Shown here in pieces: positions 16,590 to 24,951 of a stretch of 64,000 bases of DNA. The notes under the pieces were generated by a model. That model was not told the DNA's origin, made no database searches, and saw only the letters and a list, made by a program, of their open reading frames with translations. Every line of letters starts with the position of its first letter. Positions within the stretch are counted from its first letter, which is position 1. The stretch comes from Burkholderiaceae bacterium (GTDB lineage Bacteria; Pseudomonadota; Gammaproteobacteria; Burkholderiales; Burkholderiaceae_C): assembly GCA_024235855.1 (NCBI GenBank), contig JACKLN010000005.1:124001-188000 (forward strand). Reading direction: 5' to 3'. Position numbers and translations under genes: made by a program.

Positions 16590-17861
16590 TCAGGCAGCCT
16601 TGACGTGGGCGTGGCTTCCCTGCGCCTGCGCGCGGTCCAGGTAGGCCTCCATCAGCAACGTCGGGTCGGCCATCAGCCTGGCCTTCCACGGCCCCAGACG
16701 CACGGCGCCTTCCACCAGCCCGCGCATCACGCCCACGTGCTCGGTCCAGCCGATGGCGTTGCAGCCCACCAGCGTGTCGTCGCCGAACTGCAGGCTCAGG
16801 TGGCGCCAGCCGTCGGCATCGGTCAGCTCGACGTGCTGGCCACCCGGCACGCCTTCCCAGTTGCCGAAGCTGGCGCTGATCAGCCCCAGGGTGTCCAGCA
16901 CGTTGATCTGCGTGACACCGCGCAGTTCGGCGGTCTGACCCACCATGTTCAGCGCGGCGACGCGTGCCTGGTCGGCGGCGTTGGGCTGGATCGCGCTGAC
17001 GATGGTCTTGCCACTGACCTTGTCGAAGGCCTCGGCGCAGTCGCCGGCGGCATAGACGTCCGGGGCGCTGGTGCGCAGGTGCTCGTCGGTCAGCACGCCC
17101 ACCAGGCACTTGACGCCGCTGTCCTGCAGGAAGCCGATGTTGGGCTTCACGCCGGTGGCGCTGATGACGAGGTCGGCCTCGATCACGGCACCGGTGGACA
17201 GCTTCACCTTCATGACATCGGTCGCGTCGCGGCCGATCTCGACCACCTTGGCACCGGTGTGCACCGCCACGCCCTTGCGCTCGCACCAGGCCTTGATCAT
17301 GCTGCCGGCCATCGGACCCATCATGCGCGGCACCATGCGGTCGCCCATTTCCACTACGCTGAGCTGGACCCCGCGGTTGGCCAGCGCCTCCATGATGATG
17401 CAGCCGATGAAGCCGGCGCCCATCTGCAGCACGCGGGCCCCTGGCTTGGCCAGCGCTGCGATGGCGCGCGCGTCGGCCAGCGTCCAGCAGGCATGCACGC
17501 CCGGGCCGGCGATGCCGGGGATCGGCGGCGTGGCCGGGCTGGAACCGGTGGCGATGAGCAGCTTGTCGTAGGCGTGCGTGCTGCCGTCGTCCATGGTCAC
17601 GGTCTTGCCGGCCGTGTCCACCTTCACCGCGCGGTTGCGCTTGAGCTCGATGCGCAGGCGCTGGTAGTGGTCGCCACTGTGGCGCAGGTGCGTGCCGCCT
17701 TCGGCGATGTTGCCAATCAGCAGGTAGGGGATGGCCATGCGCGAGTACGGCGCCTCCGGCTCGTCGCCCACCAGAAAGATCTCGTCGTTCGGTGCGTGCT
17801 TGCGGATGGTCTCGGCAGCGATGACACCGGCCGGGCCGGCGCCGAGGATGATGTGTCTCAT
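16590..17861 (-). CDS. aorC: AOR FAD/NAD-binding subunit AorC
   Basis: The 423-residue (about 46 kDa) protein is a two-dinucleotide-domain oxidoreductase. The FAD motif is HIILGAGPAGVIAAE (3-17), followed by ATGSSPATPPIPG, a second nucleotide loop VLQMGAGFIGCIIMEAL and the FAD motif VYAAGDCAEA. Size and gene position match AorC of Aromatoleum aromaticum, which lets AorAB reduce NAD+ with electrons from aldehydes. An AGAGGA site precedes the ATG. An intrinsic terminator lies between aorB and this gene, so AorC may be made in smaller amounts than AorAB. Confidence 0.9.
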   Translation of the reverse strand: MRHIILGAGPAGVIAAETIRKHAPNDEIFLVGDEPEAPYSRMAIPYLLIGNIAEGGTHLRHSGDHYQRLRIELKRNRAVKVDTAGKTVTMDDGSTHAYDKLLIATGSSPATPPIPGIAGPGVHACWTLADARAIAALAKPGARVLQMGAGFIGCIIMEALANRGVQLSVVEMGDRMVPRMMGPMAGSMIKAWCERKGVAVHTGAKVVEIGRDATDVMKVKLSTGAVIEADLVISATGVKPNIGFLQDSGVKCLVGVLTDEHLRTSAPDVYAAGDCAEAFDKVSGKTIVSAIQPNAADQARVAALNMVGQTAELRGVTQINVLDTLGLISASFGNWEGVPGGQHVELTDADGWRHLSLQFGDDTLVGCNAIGWTEHVGVMRGLVEGAVRLGPWKARLMADPTLLMEAYLDRAQAQGSHAHVKAA

Positions 17862-17880
17862 GCGGTCCTCTTCAAAGAAA

Positions 17881-17904
17881 AAGGGCGGTCCTCGAACCGC
17901 CCTT
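17881..17904 (-). terminator. Intrinsic terminator between aorB and aorC
   Basis: On the minus strand a perfect 9-bp stem (AAGGGCGGT with ACCGCCCTT, 6-base loop) is followed by TTTCTTTG at 17880-17873. It lies 19 bases beyond the aorB stop and 19 bases before the aorC ATG. Readthrough must occur if aorC depends on the aorA promoter. Confidence 0.85.
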
Positions 17905-17923
17905 CAGGCTCGGGCCAGGGCGG

Positions 17924-19771
17924 TCAGAGCCCCAGGCGCGCGCGCGTGTCGGCCTTCAGCTGGCCGTTCTCGTCCCAGCCGCGGGCGGCGTAGTACTTCG
18001 GCAGCATCTCCGGCAGCTTGTTGACCAGGCCCTTGGCCGGGCCGGTCTTGGCCGGCTCGTTGAGCAGGCGCGGCGGCAGCGTGTCGTCCTTGGCGGTGAA
18101 GCCGGCGCGGTTGTTGAAGTCGCGCTCCATGTTCCAGATGCGCTCGCCGATCTTGGCCACGTTCTCCAGCGTGAATTCCTCGCCGATGGCCGGGCGCAAC
18201 TGATCCGCCAGCTCCGGCAGGCCCCAGGCGAAGGTGGTGAAGATGCACAGGCCCGACGAGTCGTAGGCCGCGGTGGCGTCCTGGAACGCGATCACGAGTT
18301 CCGGCTTGCCTTCGGCGGTCAGCGGGTCGGTCTTCACCGGGATGCCCAGCACCTCGGAGGCCACGGTGTAGCTGCGCAGGTGGCAGGCGCCGCGGTTGCT
18401 GGTGGCGTAGGTGAGGCCCATGCCCTGGATGCCGCGGCTGTCGTAGGCCGGGAACTCCTGGCCCTTGACGCTCATGCTCAGCTCGGGGTGGCCGTACTTG
18501 GTGCACAGCCGCTTGCTGCCCTGGCCGATCTCCTTGCCGAAGCCCTCGCCCTTGGCGGTGATCTCGGCGAAGTAGGCCAGCGCCTGCGCGCTGCCGAACT
18601 TGGCGTCGATGCCCAGCTGCTCCTTCGTGAGCACGCCCATCTCGTAGAGCTCCATCACCGCGCCGATGGTGGCGCCGAAGCTGATGGGGTCCATGCCGTG
18701 TTCGTTGCACAGCACGTTGGCGTACTGCAGCGCTTCCAGGTCGTTGACACCGTTGGCCGCGCCCAGCGCCCAGGCCGCCTCGTACTCCAGGCCGCCGCTG
18801 GCGCCCCAGTACTGCGGCTTGTTCTCCACCGTGAAGTGGCCCTGGTCGATCTTCTGGATGCGACCGCAGGCGATGGTGCAGCCGAAGCAGGCCTGGTTGG
18901 TCACCAGCGGCTTCTTGCCGTCGGTGGGCCGCGGCGTGGCCATGGCCTCGGCGGAGATGTCCTTGGCGCCTTCGAAGGCCACGTCGCGGTGGTTGCGCGT
19001 GGGCAGCGCACCCATCTCGTTGATCACGTTCATCAGCACCTGGGTGCCGTAGGTGGGCAGACCCTGGCCGGTGACGGCGTTGTCGTGGAGGATCTTCTTC
19101 TTCTCCATCGTGACCTGCATGAAGGCCTTCGGGTCCTTGATGTTCCCGACGCCCTTGGTGCCGCGCACGGCCACGGCCTTGAGGTTCTTGCTGCCCATCA
19201 CGGCGCCGACGCCGGAGCGGCCGGCCGCGCGGTGCAGGTCGTTCACCACGGCGGCGAACAGCACCTGGTTCTCACCGGCGCCGCCGATGCTGGAGATGCG
19301 CAGCAGCGGATCCTGGTGGTCTTTCTTCAGCTGCTCCTCGGTGTGCCACACCGTGGTGCCCCACAGGTGCGCCGCGTCACGCAACTCGGCCACGTCGTCG
19401 TTGACGTACAGGTAGACCGGCTTGGCGCTCTTGCCCTCGAAGATGACCATGTCCCAGCCGGCCATCTTCAACTCAGCGCCCCAGTAGCCGCCGGAGTTGG
19501 AGCAGGCGATGGCGCCGGTGAGCGGCCCCTTCGTGATCACGGTGTAGCGGCCGCCGGTGGAGGCCATGGTGCCGGTCAGCGGGCCGGTGGCCCAGATGAT
19601 CTTGTTGGCGGGCGACAGCGGGTCGACCTTGGGGTCGACCTCCTCGACCAGGTACTTGGAGCCGAGGCCACGCGAGCCCAGGTACTCCTTGGCCCAGCCC
19701 ATGTTCAGCGGTTCGCTCTTGACGGTGCCGGCCGTGAGGTCGACGCGAAGGATTTTTCCAGCCCAGGACAT
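17924..19771 (-). CDS. aorB: Aldehyde:ferredoxin-type oxidoreductase, tungsten-cofactor subunit AorB
   Basis: This 615-residue (about 66 kDa) subunit belongs to the AOR family and oxidises aldehydes to carboxylic acids at a tungsten bis-metallopterin. It opens SWAGKILRVDLTAGTVKSEPL and carries GPLTGTMASTGGRYTVITKG, AGRSGVGAVMGSKNLKAVAV and the [4Fe-4S] motif QACFGCTIACGRIQK. The length matches the bacterial benzaldehyde-oxidising AOR of Aromatoleum rather than the archaeal enzymes that act alone with ferredoxin. AAGGAG lies eight bases before the ATG. The tungstate transporter genes tupABC nearby support tungsten as the metal. The cell compartment is cytoplasmic, as no signal is seen. Confidence 0.94.
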   Translation of the reverse strand: MSWAGKILRVDLTAGTVKSEPLNMGWAKEYLGSRGLGSKYLVEEVDPKVDPLSPANKIIWATGPLTGTMASTGGRYTVITKGPLTGAIACSNSGGYWGAELKMAGWDMVIFEGKSAKPVYLYVNDDVAELRDAAHLWGTTVWHTEEQLKKDHQDPLLRISSIGGAGENQVLFAAVVNDLHRAAGRSGVGAVMGSKNLKAVAVRGTKGVGNIKDPKAFMQVTMEKKKILHDNAVTGQGLPTYGTQVLMNVINEMGALPTRNHRDVAFEGAKDISAEAMATPRPTDGKKPLVTNQACFGCTIACGRIQKIDQGHFTVENKPQYWGASGGLEYEAAWALGAANGVNDLEALQYANVLCNEHGMDPISFGATIGAVMELYEMGVLTKEQLGIDAKFGSAQALAYFAEITAKGEGFGKEIGQGSKRLCTKYGHPELSMSVKGQEFPAYDSRGIQGMGLTYATSNRGACHLRSYTVASEVLGIPVKTDPLTAEGKPELVIAFQDATAAYDSSGLCIFTTFAWGLPELADQLRPAIGEEFTLENVAKIGERIWNMERDFNNRAGFTAKDDTLPPRLLNEPAKTGPAKGLVNKLPEMLPKYYAARGWDENGQLKADTRARLGL

Positions 19772-19783
19772 GTGTCGTACTCC

Positions 19784-20257
19784 TTATGCAGCAGCCTGGT
19801 TGCCCAGCTTGTCGGCCCAGGCCTTCATCTTGTCCAGGCCCGTCCAGTTGGCGTCGATGTAGGTGATGGCGCCGGTGGGGCAGGCGGTGGCGCAGGCCGG
19901 GTCGCCGCCGCAGAGGTCGCACTTCTGGACCTTGCCGGTTTCCTGCACGTAGTTGATGGTGCCGAAGGGGCAGCTGATGGTGCAGACCTTGCAGCCCACG
20001 CAGGTGGTCTCGTTGACGACCTTGGCGCCGGTCATCTTGTCGATGGTGATGGCCTCCACCGGGCAGGCGTGCAGGCACCAGGCCTCGTCGCACTGGGTGC
20101 AGGTGTAGGGCACCTTGCGGCCGGTCTCGTGGAAGTCGAAGACCTTGATGCGCGACTTGGCCGGGGCGAAGACGCCGTAGTTCTCGAAGGAACAGGCCAT
20201 CTCGCACTGCAGGCACCCCGTGCACTTCTCGGGGTTCAGGTGGAGGCTCTTCTGCAT
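19784..20257 (-). CDS. aorA: AOR polyferredoxin-like small subunit AorA
   Basis: This 157-residue (17 kDa) iron-sulfur protein opens MQKSLHLNPEKCTGCLQCEM and holds four [4Fe-4S] motifs: CTGCLQCEMAC, CTQCDEAWCLHACP, CVGCKVCTISCPFG and CDLCGGDPACATACP. In the Aromatoleum enzyme this subunit wires AorB to AorC and allows chains of AorAB units. It is the first gene of the aor operon, 12 bases before aorB, with GGAGA before its ATG. A 10-bp-arm palindrome (20283-20308) lies just upstream. Confidence 0.93.
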   Translation of the reverse strand: MQKSLHLNPEKCTGCLQCEMACSFENYGVFAPAKSRIKVFDFHETGRKVPYTCTQCDEAWCLHACPVEAITIDKMTGAKVVNETTCVGCKVCTISCPFGTINYVQETGKVQKCDLCGGDPACATACPTGAITYIDANWTGLDKMKAWADKLGNQAAA

Positions 20258-20282
20258 GTCTGTGGTTCTCCGGTTTCAGAGG

Positions 20283-20308
20283 AAGCTATGCAATGGTGTG
20301 CATAGCTT
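20283..20308 (-). promoter_or_regulatory. Candidate Mo/W-responsive operator upstream of aorA (best copy)
   Basis: AAGCTATGCA-N6-TGCATAGCTT is a palindrome with perfect 10-bp arms, 26 bases before the aorA ATG. Its core TATGCA-N6-TGCATA recurs before moeA, coxS and, weakly, fdoG. The half-site spacing resembles ModE-type boxes but the half-site sequence differs from the E. coli consensus. Confidence 0.65.
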
Positions 20309-20428
20309 GAGGGCCGGAAAACCTAGGCCTAACCCTGAGACCTGCGCCAGGGCGCGACAACCACGAGACTTGAACAGGAATCGTTCTTGACGATACGCGG
20401 GCAACGCCTGCCAACGGACGCGGCCCGT

Positions 20429-21220
20429 TCAGTCCAGCGCAGGCAGGAAGGCGGTGCGGCCCGGGGCGGCGTGCACGGCATCCACCGGCACACCGTAGAG
20501 CCGCTGCAGCGCGGTGGCCCCGAGCACCTCGGCGGCCGGCCCCGAAGCTTGCACCGTGCCATCCCGCAACAGCAGCACGCGGTCGGCCACGCGCAGCGCC
20601 TGGTTCGGGTCGTGGGTGGTGAACAGCACGGCCATGCCGGCGGCCGCCAGCCGCCGCAATTCGCGCAGCACGCGGCCCTGGTTGCCGAAGTCCAGGCTGG
20701 CCGTGGGTTCGTCGAGCACGACGATGCGGGCGTCCTGGGCCAGCGCGCGGGCGATCAGCGCCAGCTGGCGTTCGCCGCCGGAGATGGCGGTGGCCGGCCG
20801 GTCGGCCAGGGCCTGCAGGCCCAGCTGCTTGATGGCCGCCGCCACGGCGGCATGGTCGGCGGCAGAGGGCCGCGCGAACAGCCCCTGGTGAGCGCTGCGG
20901 CCCATCATCACCAGCTCGTCGACGCGGTAGGCAAAGCTGGCCGGCGCCGCCTGCGGCACATAGGCCATGCGGCGTGCACGTTCGCGCGGCGACCAGGCCG
21001 CCAGCGGCCGGCCCTCCAGCTGCACGCTGCCGCCGTGGGGCGGCAGCAGGCCCAGCACTGTCTTCAGCAGCGTGGTCTTGCCGCCGCCGTTGGGCCCCAG
21101 CAGCGCCAGCACCTCGCCCGGCGCGAGGGTCAGCGACACATCGCGGCCCACGGTGCGCCCGGGGTGGCCGAAGGCCAGGGCCTCGGCCTGCAGGCCGCTG
21201 TCGACCGCCGTCACGCCCAC
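20429..21220 (-). CDS. FecE/MolC-type ABC transporter ATPase
   Basis: This 263-residue ATPase belongs to the type II importer (FecE/BtuD/MolC) family. The Walker A motif LLGPNGGGKTTLLK, the signature ISGGERQLALIARAL and Walker B IVVLDEPTASLD are intact. It begins with GTG, overlapping the permease stop by ten bases. In this family the substrate may be siderophore iron, B12 or, as for Haemophilus MolBCA, molybdate and tungstate. The operon also contains tupBCA and a ModA-type protein, so an oxyanion role is the better guess here. No outer-membrane receptor or siderophore gene is adjacent. Confidence 0.88.
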   Translation of the reverse strand: MGVTAVDSGLQAEALAFGHPGRTVGRDVSLTLAPGEVLALLGPNGGGKTTLLKTVLGLLPPHGGSVQLEGRPLAAWSPRERARRMAYVPQAAPASFAYRVDELVMMGRSAHQGLFARPSAADHAAVAAAIKQLGLQALADRPATAISGGERQLALIARALAQDARIVVLDEPTASLDFGNQGRVLRELRRLAAAGMAVLFTTHDPNQALRVADRVLLLRDGTVQASGPAAEVLGATALQRLYGVPVDAVHAAPGRTAFLPALD

Positions 21221-22245
21221 CCCCGCCGCGCGCGCCGCAGCAGCGCGATGAAGAAGGGCGTGCCCACCAGCGCCGTCAGCAGGCCCAGCGGCACCTCCAC
21301 CGCCGCCATCGTGCGCGCCAGGGTGTCGATCAGCAGCAGGAAGCCGCCGCCGATCAGCGCCGCCACCGGCAGCAGGCGCGGGAACGACGGGCCGACCAGG
21401 AAGCGCGCCAGGTGCGGCACCACCAGCCCCACCCAGCCGACGATTCCGGCCACCGCGACACTGGCCGCGGTGACCAGCGTGGCCGCGGCGATGAGCACCA
21501 GGCGCAGCGTGGTGGTGGGCAGGCCCAGCGCGCGCGCCTCCTCGTCGGGCAGCGACAGCGCATCCAGCCGGTGTCGCAGCGCCAGCAGCGTGCCGGCGCC
21601 CAGCAGCACCGGCAGCAGCAGCGGCCCGAGGTCGCGCGCGGTGGCGCCCGACAGGCTGCCCAGCAGCCAGAAGGTCATCGCCGGCAGCTGGTCGTAGGGG
21701 TCGGCCAGCACCTTGACCAGGCCGATGCCGGCTCCCACCAGCGCGCCGAGCACCAGGCCGGTGAGCAGCAGCACCAGGACCGGGTCGCCGCGGTCGGCGG
21801 CCTGCACCGCGCTGCCAACGAGCACCACCGCACCCACCGCCAGCAGCCCGCCGGCGAAGGCCGCGGCCTGGATGCCCACCAGCGGCAACGCGAAGAAGAT
21901 GCCCAGCACCGCACCCAGCGCGGCACCGGCCGATGCACCCAGGATGTCGGGCGAAACCAGCGGGTTGCGGAACAGGCCTTGAAACGTGGCGCCCGCCAGC
22001 GCCAGCGCCGCGCCCACGGCCAGGGCGGCGACGATGCGCGGGCCGCGGATATGCAGCACGACGTTGCGCACGTTGTCGGGCAGACTGCCCTCGCCCTCGC
22101 CCACGCTCACGCCCAGCGCGCCGGCCAGCACGCGCAGCACCTCGCCCGGCGCCACCGGGAAACGCCCGACGCCGAAGGCCAGCAGCACGGCACCGCCCAC
22201 GAGCACCAGCGCGAGGGCCACGCCGCGGCGCATGCTGCGCCTCAT
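21211..22245 (-). CDS. FecCD/MolB-type ABC transporter permease
   Basis: This 344-residue permease of the FecCD family has about ten hydrophobic helices. It carries the family motif GATFQGLFRNPLVSPDILG near residue 90 and TVARDLGPLL-type loops later in the protein. The chosen ATG (22245) has GGTGAG eight bases before it; the open frame extends far upstream but runs through the binding-protein gene. It works with the ATPase after it and the binding protein before it. Substrate assignment (iron complex versus molybdate/tungstate) rests on context only. Confidence 0.88.
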   Translation of the reverse strand: MRRSMRRGVALALVLVGGAVLLAFGVGRFPVAPGEVLRVLAGALGVSVGEGEGSLPDNVRNVVLHIRGPRIVAALAVGAALALAGATFQGLFRNPLVSPDILGASAGAALGAVLGIFFALPLVGIQAAAFAGGLLAVGAVVLVGSAVQAADRGDPVLVLLLTGLVLGALVGAGIGLVKVLADPYDQLPAMTFWLLGSLSGATARDLGPLLLPVLLGAGTLLALRHRLDALSLPDEEARALGLPTTTLRLVLIAAATLVTAASVAVAGIVGWVGLVVPHLARFLVGPSFPRLLPVAALIGGGFLLLIDTLARTMAAVEVPLGLLTALVGTPFFIALLRRARRGWA

Positions 22246-22274
22246 CACGTGCTCACCACGAATTAACCGAAGAG

Positions 22275-23318
22275 TCAATCGCGGCCGGCCAGCACCTGCG
22301 CCACCTGCGCATCCGTGGGCTCCACGTGGTAGAGCCGCCGGTACCACTGCTTCGTCAACGCGGCCAGGTCCTCGGGGAAGCGGTCGGGGAACACCACCTT
22401 GCCCAGCCACCACAGCCCGGGCAGGCGGTTGACGCCCGGCGGGAAGTCCACCCAGCCGAAGGGCAGCTTGGGGCTGAGGTGCACGCGCCCGTCGCGCACC
22501 GCGCGCACGCCGCGCCACAGCGGGTCGTCGCGCACACCGGCGGCGAAGTCGCGGTCGATGGTGACGATGACCTCAGGGTCCCAGGCCAGCACCTGTTCCA
22601 GGCTGACGTTGGCCAGGCCGCCGGGCGTGCCGGCGGTGACGAGGTTCAGCCCCAGCACGTCCAGGATCTCGACGTTGATGGAGCCGCCCAGCCCGGTCTG
22701 CAGTCCGGCCGGGCCGCGGGCGTAGTACACGCGCGGGCGGCGGTCGGCCGGCACGGCGTCGATGCGGCCGCGCACGGTGCGCAGCGCGTCGTCGGCCGCG
22801 CTGGCCAGTTCGCGCGCCCGTGCCTCGCGGCCGGTCAGCCGGCCCAGGGCCTCGTAGCTGGCGGCGATGGCGGGGAAGCGGCCGTCCAGCAGCGCGTAGG
22901 GCACGCCGGTCTGCGCCTGCACGCGGTCGGCCAGTTCGGCAAAGGTGGCGCGCACAGACCCGCTGTCGACGATCAGGTCCGGCTTGAGCGCCAGCACCGA
23001 TTCCAGGTTGGCACCGCCGCCGCGCCCGGTCAGGCGCCCCACTGCGGGCCGGGCGGCCACCTCGGGCAGCAGGAACTGCGCCTCCTCGGGGCGGTTGGCA
23101 CGCGGCCAGCCCAGCAGCAGGTCCGGCGCCAGCGTGTAGAGCAGGATGGCCGCCGGCGCGCCGGCCGGCAGCACGCGCTCCACGCGGCGCGGCAGCGGCA
23201 CCGTGCGGCCGGCGCCGTCGCGCAGGGTCGGGCCCTGTGCCCAGGCCGGCCAGGCCAGCGCCACGGCCGATCCGGCGGCGGCCCGTAGCCATCGACGACG
23301 CGGCCGGTCCAGGCTCAC
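22275..23318 (-). CDS. FecB/BtuF/MolA-type periplasmic binding protein
   Basis: The 347-residue protein starts at a GTG that overlaps the preceding stop (GTGA, 23315-23318). A Tat-like or Sec signal is visible (RPRRRWLRAAAGSAVALAWP). The mature part has the class III binding-protein pattern: RVLPAGAPAAILLYTLAPDL, LESVLALKPDLIVDSGSVRA and later VSLEQVLAWDPEVIVTI. This fold is used for B12, siderophores and, in Haemophilus MolA, molybdate/tungstate. It is the binding component for the permease and ATPase that follow. The tight overlap with a ModA-type gene supports an oxyanion substrate. Confidence 0.85.
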   Translation of the reverse strand: MSLDRPRRRWLRAAAGSAVALAWPAWAQGPTLRDGAGRTVPLPRRVERVLPAGAPAAILLYTLAPDLLLGWPRANRPEEAQFLLPEVAARPAVGRLTGRGGGANLESVLALKPDLIVDSGSVRATFAELADRVQAQTGVPYALLDGRFPAIAASYEALGRLTGREARARELASAADDALRTVRGRIDAVPADRRPRVYYARGPAGLQTGLGGSINVEILDVLGLNLVTAGTPGGLANVSLEQVLAWDPEVIVTIDRDFAAGVRDDPLWRGVRAVRDGRVHLSPKLPFGWVDFPPGVNRLPGLWWLGKVVFPDRFPEDLAALTKQWYRRLYHVEPTDAQVAQVLAGRD

Positions 23319-24136
23319 GGCGGGCTGAAGCCGAAGGTCGACAGCAGCTGCTGGCCTGCCGGCGACAGCACGTAGGTCACGAAGGCCTGTGCCGCCGGGG
23401 ACGCAGGCCGCATGGTCACGATGCCGTAGCGCGCGCCGACGTTGATGGCGTCGGGCACGGGAACGGACTGCAGCGCCGGGAACTCGCGCCGTGCCTCGGC
23501 CACGTTGGTGCAGTAGGTGATGAAGATGTCGGCCTGGCCACCGTTCACCAGTTCGCCATACTGGCTGCGGCCCGGTTGCGGCTTGGGCGAGTTGGGCCCA
23601 CCCGTGAGCTGCAGCGCCTTGGCCTTCAGCGCCGCGGTGGCGCCGGGCGCCGCCGCGCCGGTGGCCTCGATGCGCTCGAACATCTGGAACGCGTAGTCGC
23701 CCGACGGGTCGGCCTTGGGCGTGGAGGTGCCGATGCGCACGTCGGCGTCCAGCAGGCGCTGCGCCAGCGGCTTGCCCTGCAGCGAAAAACCGGGCGTGGC
23801 CAAGCCGCACAGCGTGTTGCGCGCGAAGGGCTGCACCGCGTCGGCGCGGCCGGCATCCGCCAGCGCCTGCGGGTGCGTCATGTTGGCAGATGCGAAGACG
23901 TCGCTGGCCTCGCCGTCGGCCAGGCGCTGCCGGAGCAGGCCCGAGGGGCCGAAGGCCAGCGTCACCTTCCGTCCCGCGTTAGGCCCTTGCGCCTGCTCGA
24001 AGCCGGCGGCCAGCGCCGTCATCGCCGCGCGCAGGCTGCCTGCGGCGTGCACCTTCAGCGGCTCGGCCGCCGAGGCACTGCCGGCGGCGGCCACCGCCAG
24101 TGCGCCCAGCATGGCCACAAGCGTGTTCCGCCGCAT
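23315..24136 (-). CDS. Second ModA-type oxyanion-binding protein (orphan)
   Basis: This 273-residue protein starts MRRNTLVAMLGALAVAAAGS, a Sec signal. The mature part opens LKVHAAGSLRAAMTALAAGF and includes VTLAFGPSGLLRQRL and DVFASANMTHPQAL, the pattern of ModA-like molybdate/tungstate-binding proteins. It has no permease of its own; neighbours are tupA upstream (one-base TGATG overlap) and the FecB-type binding protein downstream (four-base overlap). An in-frame GTG at 24139 is an alternative start. It may feed one of the two flanking permeases or act as a periplasmic buffer. Confidence 0.85.
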   Translation of the reverse strand: MRRNTLVAMLGALAVAAAGSASAAEPLKVHAAGSLRAAMTALAAGFEQAQGPNAGRKVTLAFGPSGLLRQRLADGEASDVFASANMTHPQALADAGRADAVQPFARNTLCGLATPGFSLQGKPLAQRLLDADVRIGTSTPKADPSGDYAFQMFERIEATGAAAPGATAALKAKALQLTGGPNSPKPQPGRSQYGELVNGGQADIFITYCTNVAEARREFPALQSVPVPDAINVGARYGIVTMRPASPAAQAFVTYVLSPAGQQLLSTFGFSPP

Positions 24137-24951
24137 CACTTGGCGTTCGGGAAGAACAGCTGCTCGCCGTCGATCTTGTAGTCGGCGATCGCCTTCTGGC
24201 CGGCGGCCGAGACCACCCAGTCGGCGAACTGCTGCGCCAGGTCGGCCTTGACGTGCGGGTGCTTGGCCGGGTTCACGACCATCACGCCGTACTGGTTGAA
24301 CAGCTTGGCGTCGCCCTCGACGACGATGCCCAGGTCACCCCGGTTCTTGAACGACAGCCAGGTGCCGCGGTCGGTGAGCACGTAGGCGTTGCTCGACGCC
24401 GCGATGTTCAGCGCCGCGCCCATGCCGCAGCCGCACTCCTTGTACCAGGCCGGCTTGCCGGTGATCTCGATGCCGGCGTTCTTCCATTGGCGCAGTTCGG
24501 CCGCGTGGGTGCCGCTCTTGTCGCCGCGGGAGACGAAGGCCGAGCCGCTGTCGTGCACCTTCTTCAGGCCGGCGGCGATGTCGCTGCCCTTGGCGCCAGC
24601 CGGGTCGCTCTTCGGGCCTACCATCACGAAGTCGTTGTACATCACGTCCTTGCGTGCGGTGGCGAAGCCCTCGGCCATGAACTTCTCCTCGGCCACCTTG
24701 TCGTGCACGAAGACGATGTCGGCGTCGCCGCGGCGGGCGCTGTCCAGCGCCTTGCCGGTGCCCTGCGCCACCACCCGCACCTCGATGCCGGTGGCCGCCT
24801 TGAAGGCCGGCAGCAGGTGCTTGAACAGGCCCGAGTTCTCGGTGGACGTGGTGGACGACATCACGATGAACTTGTCCTGCGCCAGCGCCGGGGCGGCCAA
24901 GCTGCCGGCCACCAGGGCCAGCGCGAGCAGTCTGCGGGTGATCATTGCCAT
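24136..24951 (-). CDS. tupA: Tungstate-binding periplasmic protein TupA
   Basis: This 271-residue protein has a Sec signal (ITRRLLALALVAGSLAAPALA). The mature part contains FIVMSSTTSTENSGLFKHLL, with the TTTS/STTST oxyanion motif of TupA, then VVAQGTGKALDSARRGDADI and SRGDKSGTHAAELRQW. These separate TupA from ModA and sulfate-binding proteins. AAGGAG precedes the ATG, which lies ten bases inside the tupC end. TupA proteins bind tungstate with very high selectivity over molybdate, which fits the presence of a tungsten AOR. Confidence 0.95.
   Translation of the reverse strand: MAMITRRLLALALVAGSLAAPALAQDKFIVMSSTTSTENSGLFKHLLPAFKAATGIEVRVVAQGTGKALDSARRGDADIVFVHDKVAEEKFMAEGFATARKDVMYNDFVMVGPKSDPAGAKGSDIAAGLKKVHDSGSAFVSRGDKSGTHAAELRQWKNAGIEITGKPAWYKECGCGMGAALNIAASSNAYVLTDRGTWLSFKNRGDLGIVVEGDAKLFNQYGVMVVNPAKHPHVKADLAQQFADWVVSAAGQKAIADYKIDGEQLFFPNAK

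Noticed and set aside
20429..23318. Reading the FecBCD-type genes as a siderophore or haem iron transporter
   Set aside because: No TonB receptor, Fur box or siderophore gene is adjacent, and the genes overlap a ModA-type gene in a tungstate operon. Iron remains possible but is less likely.
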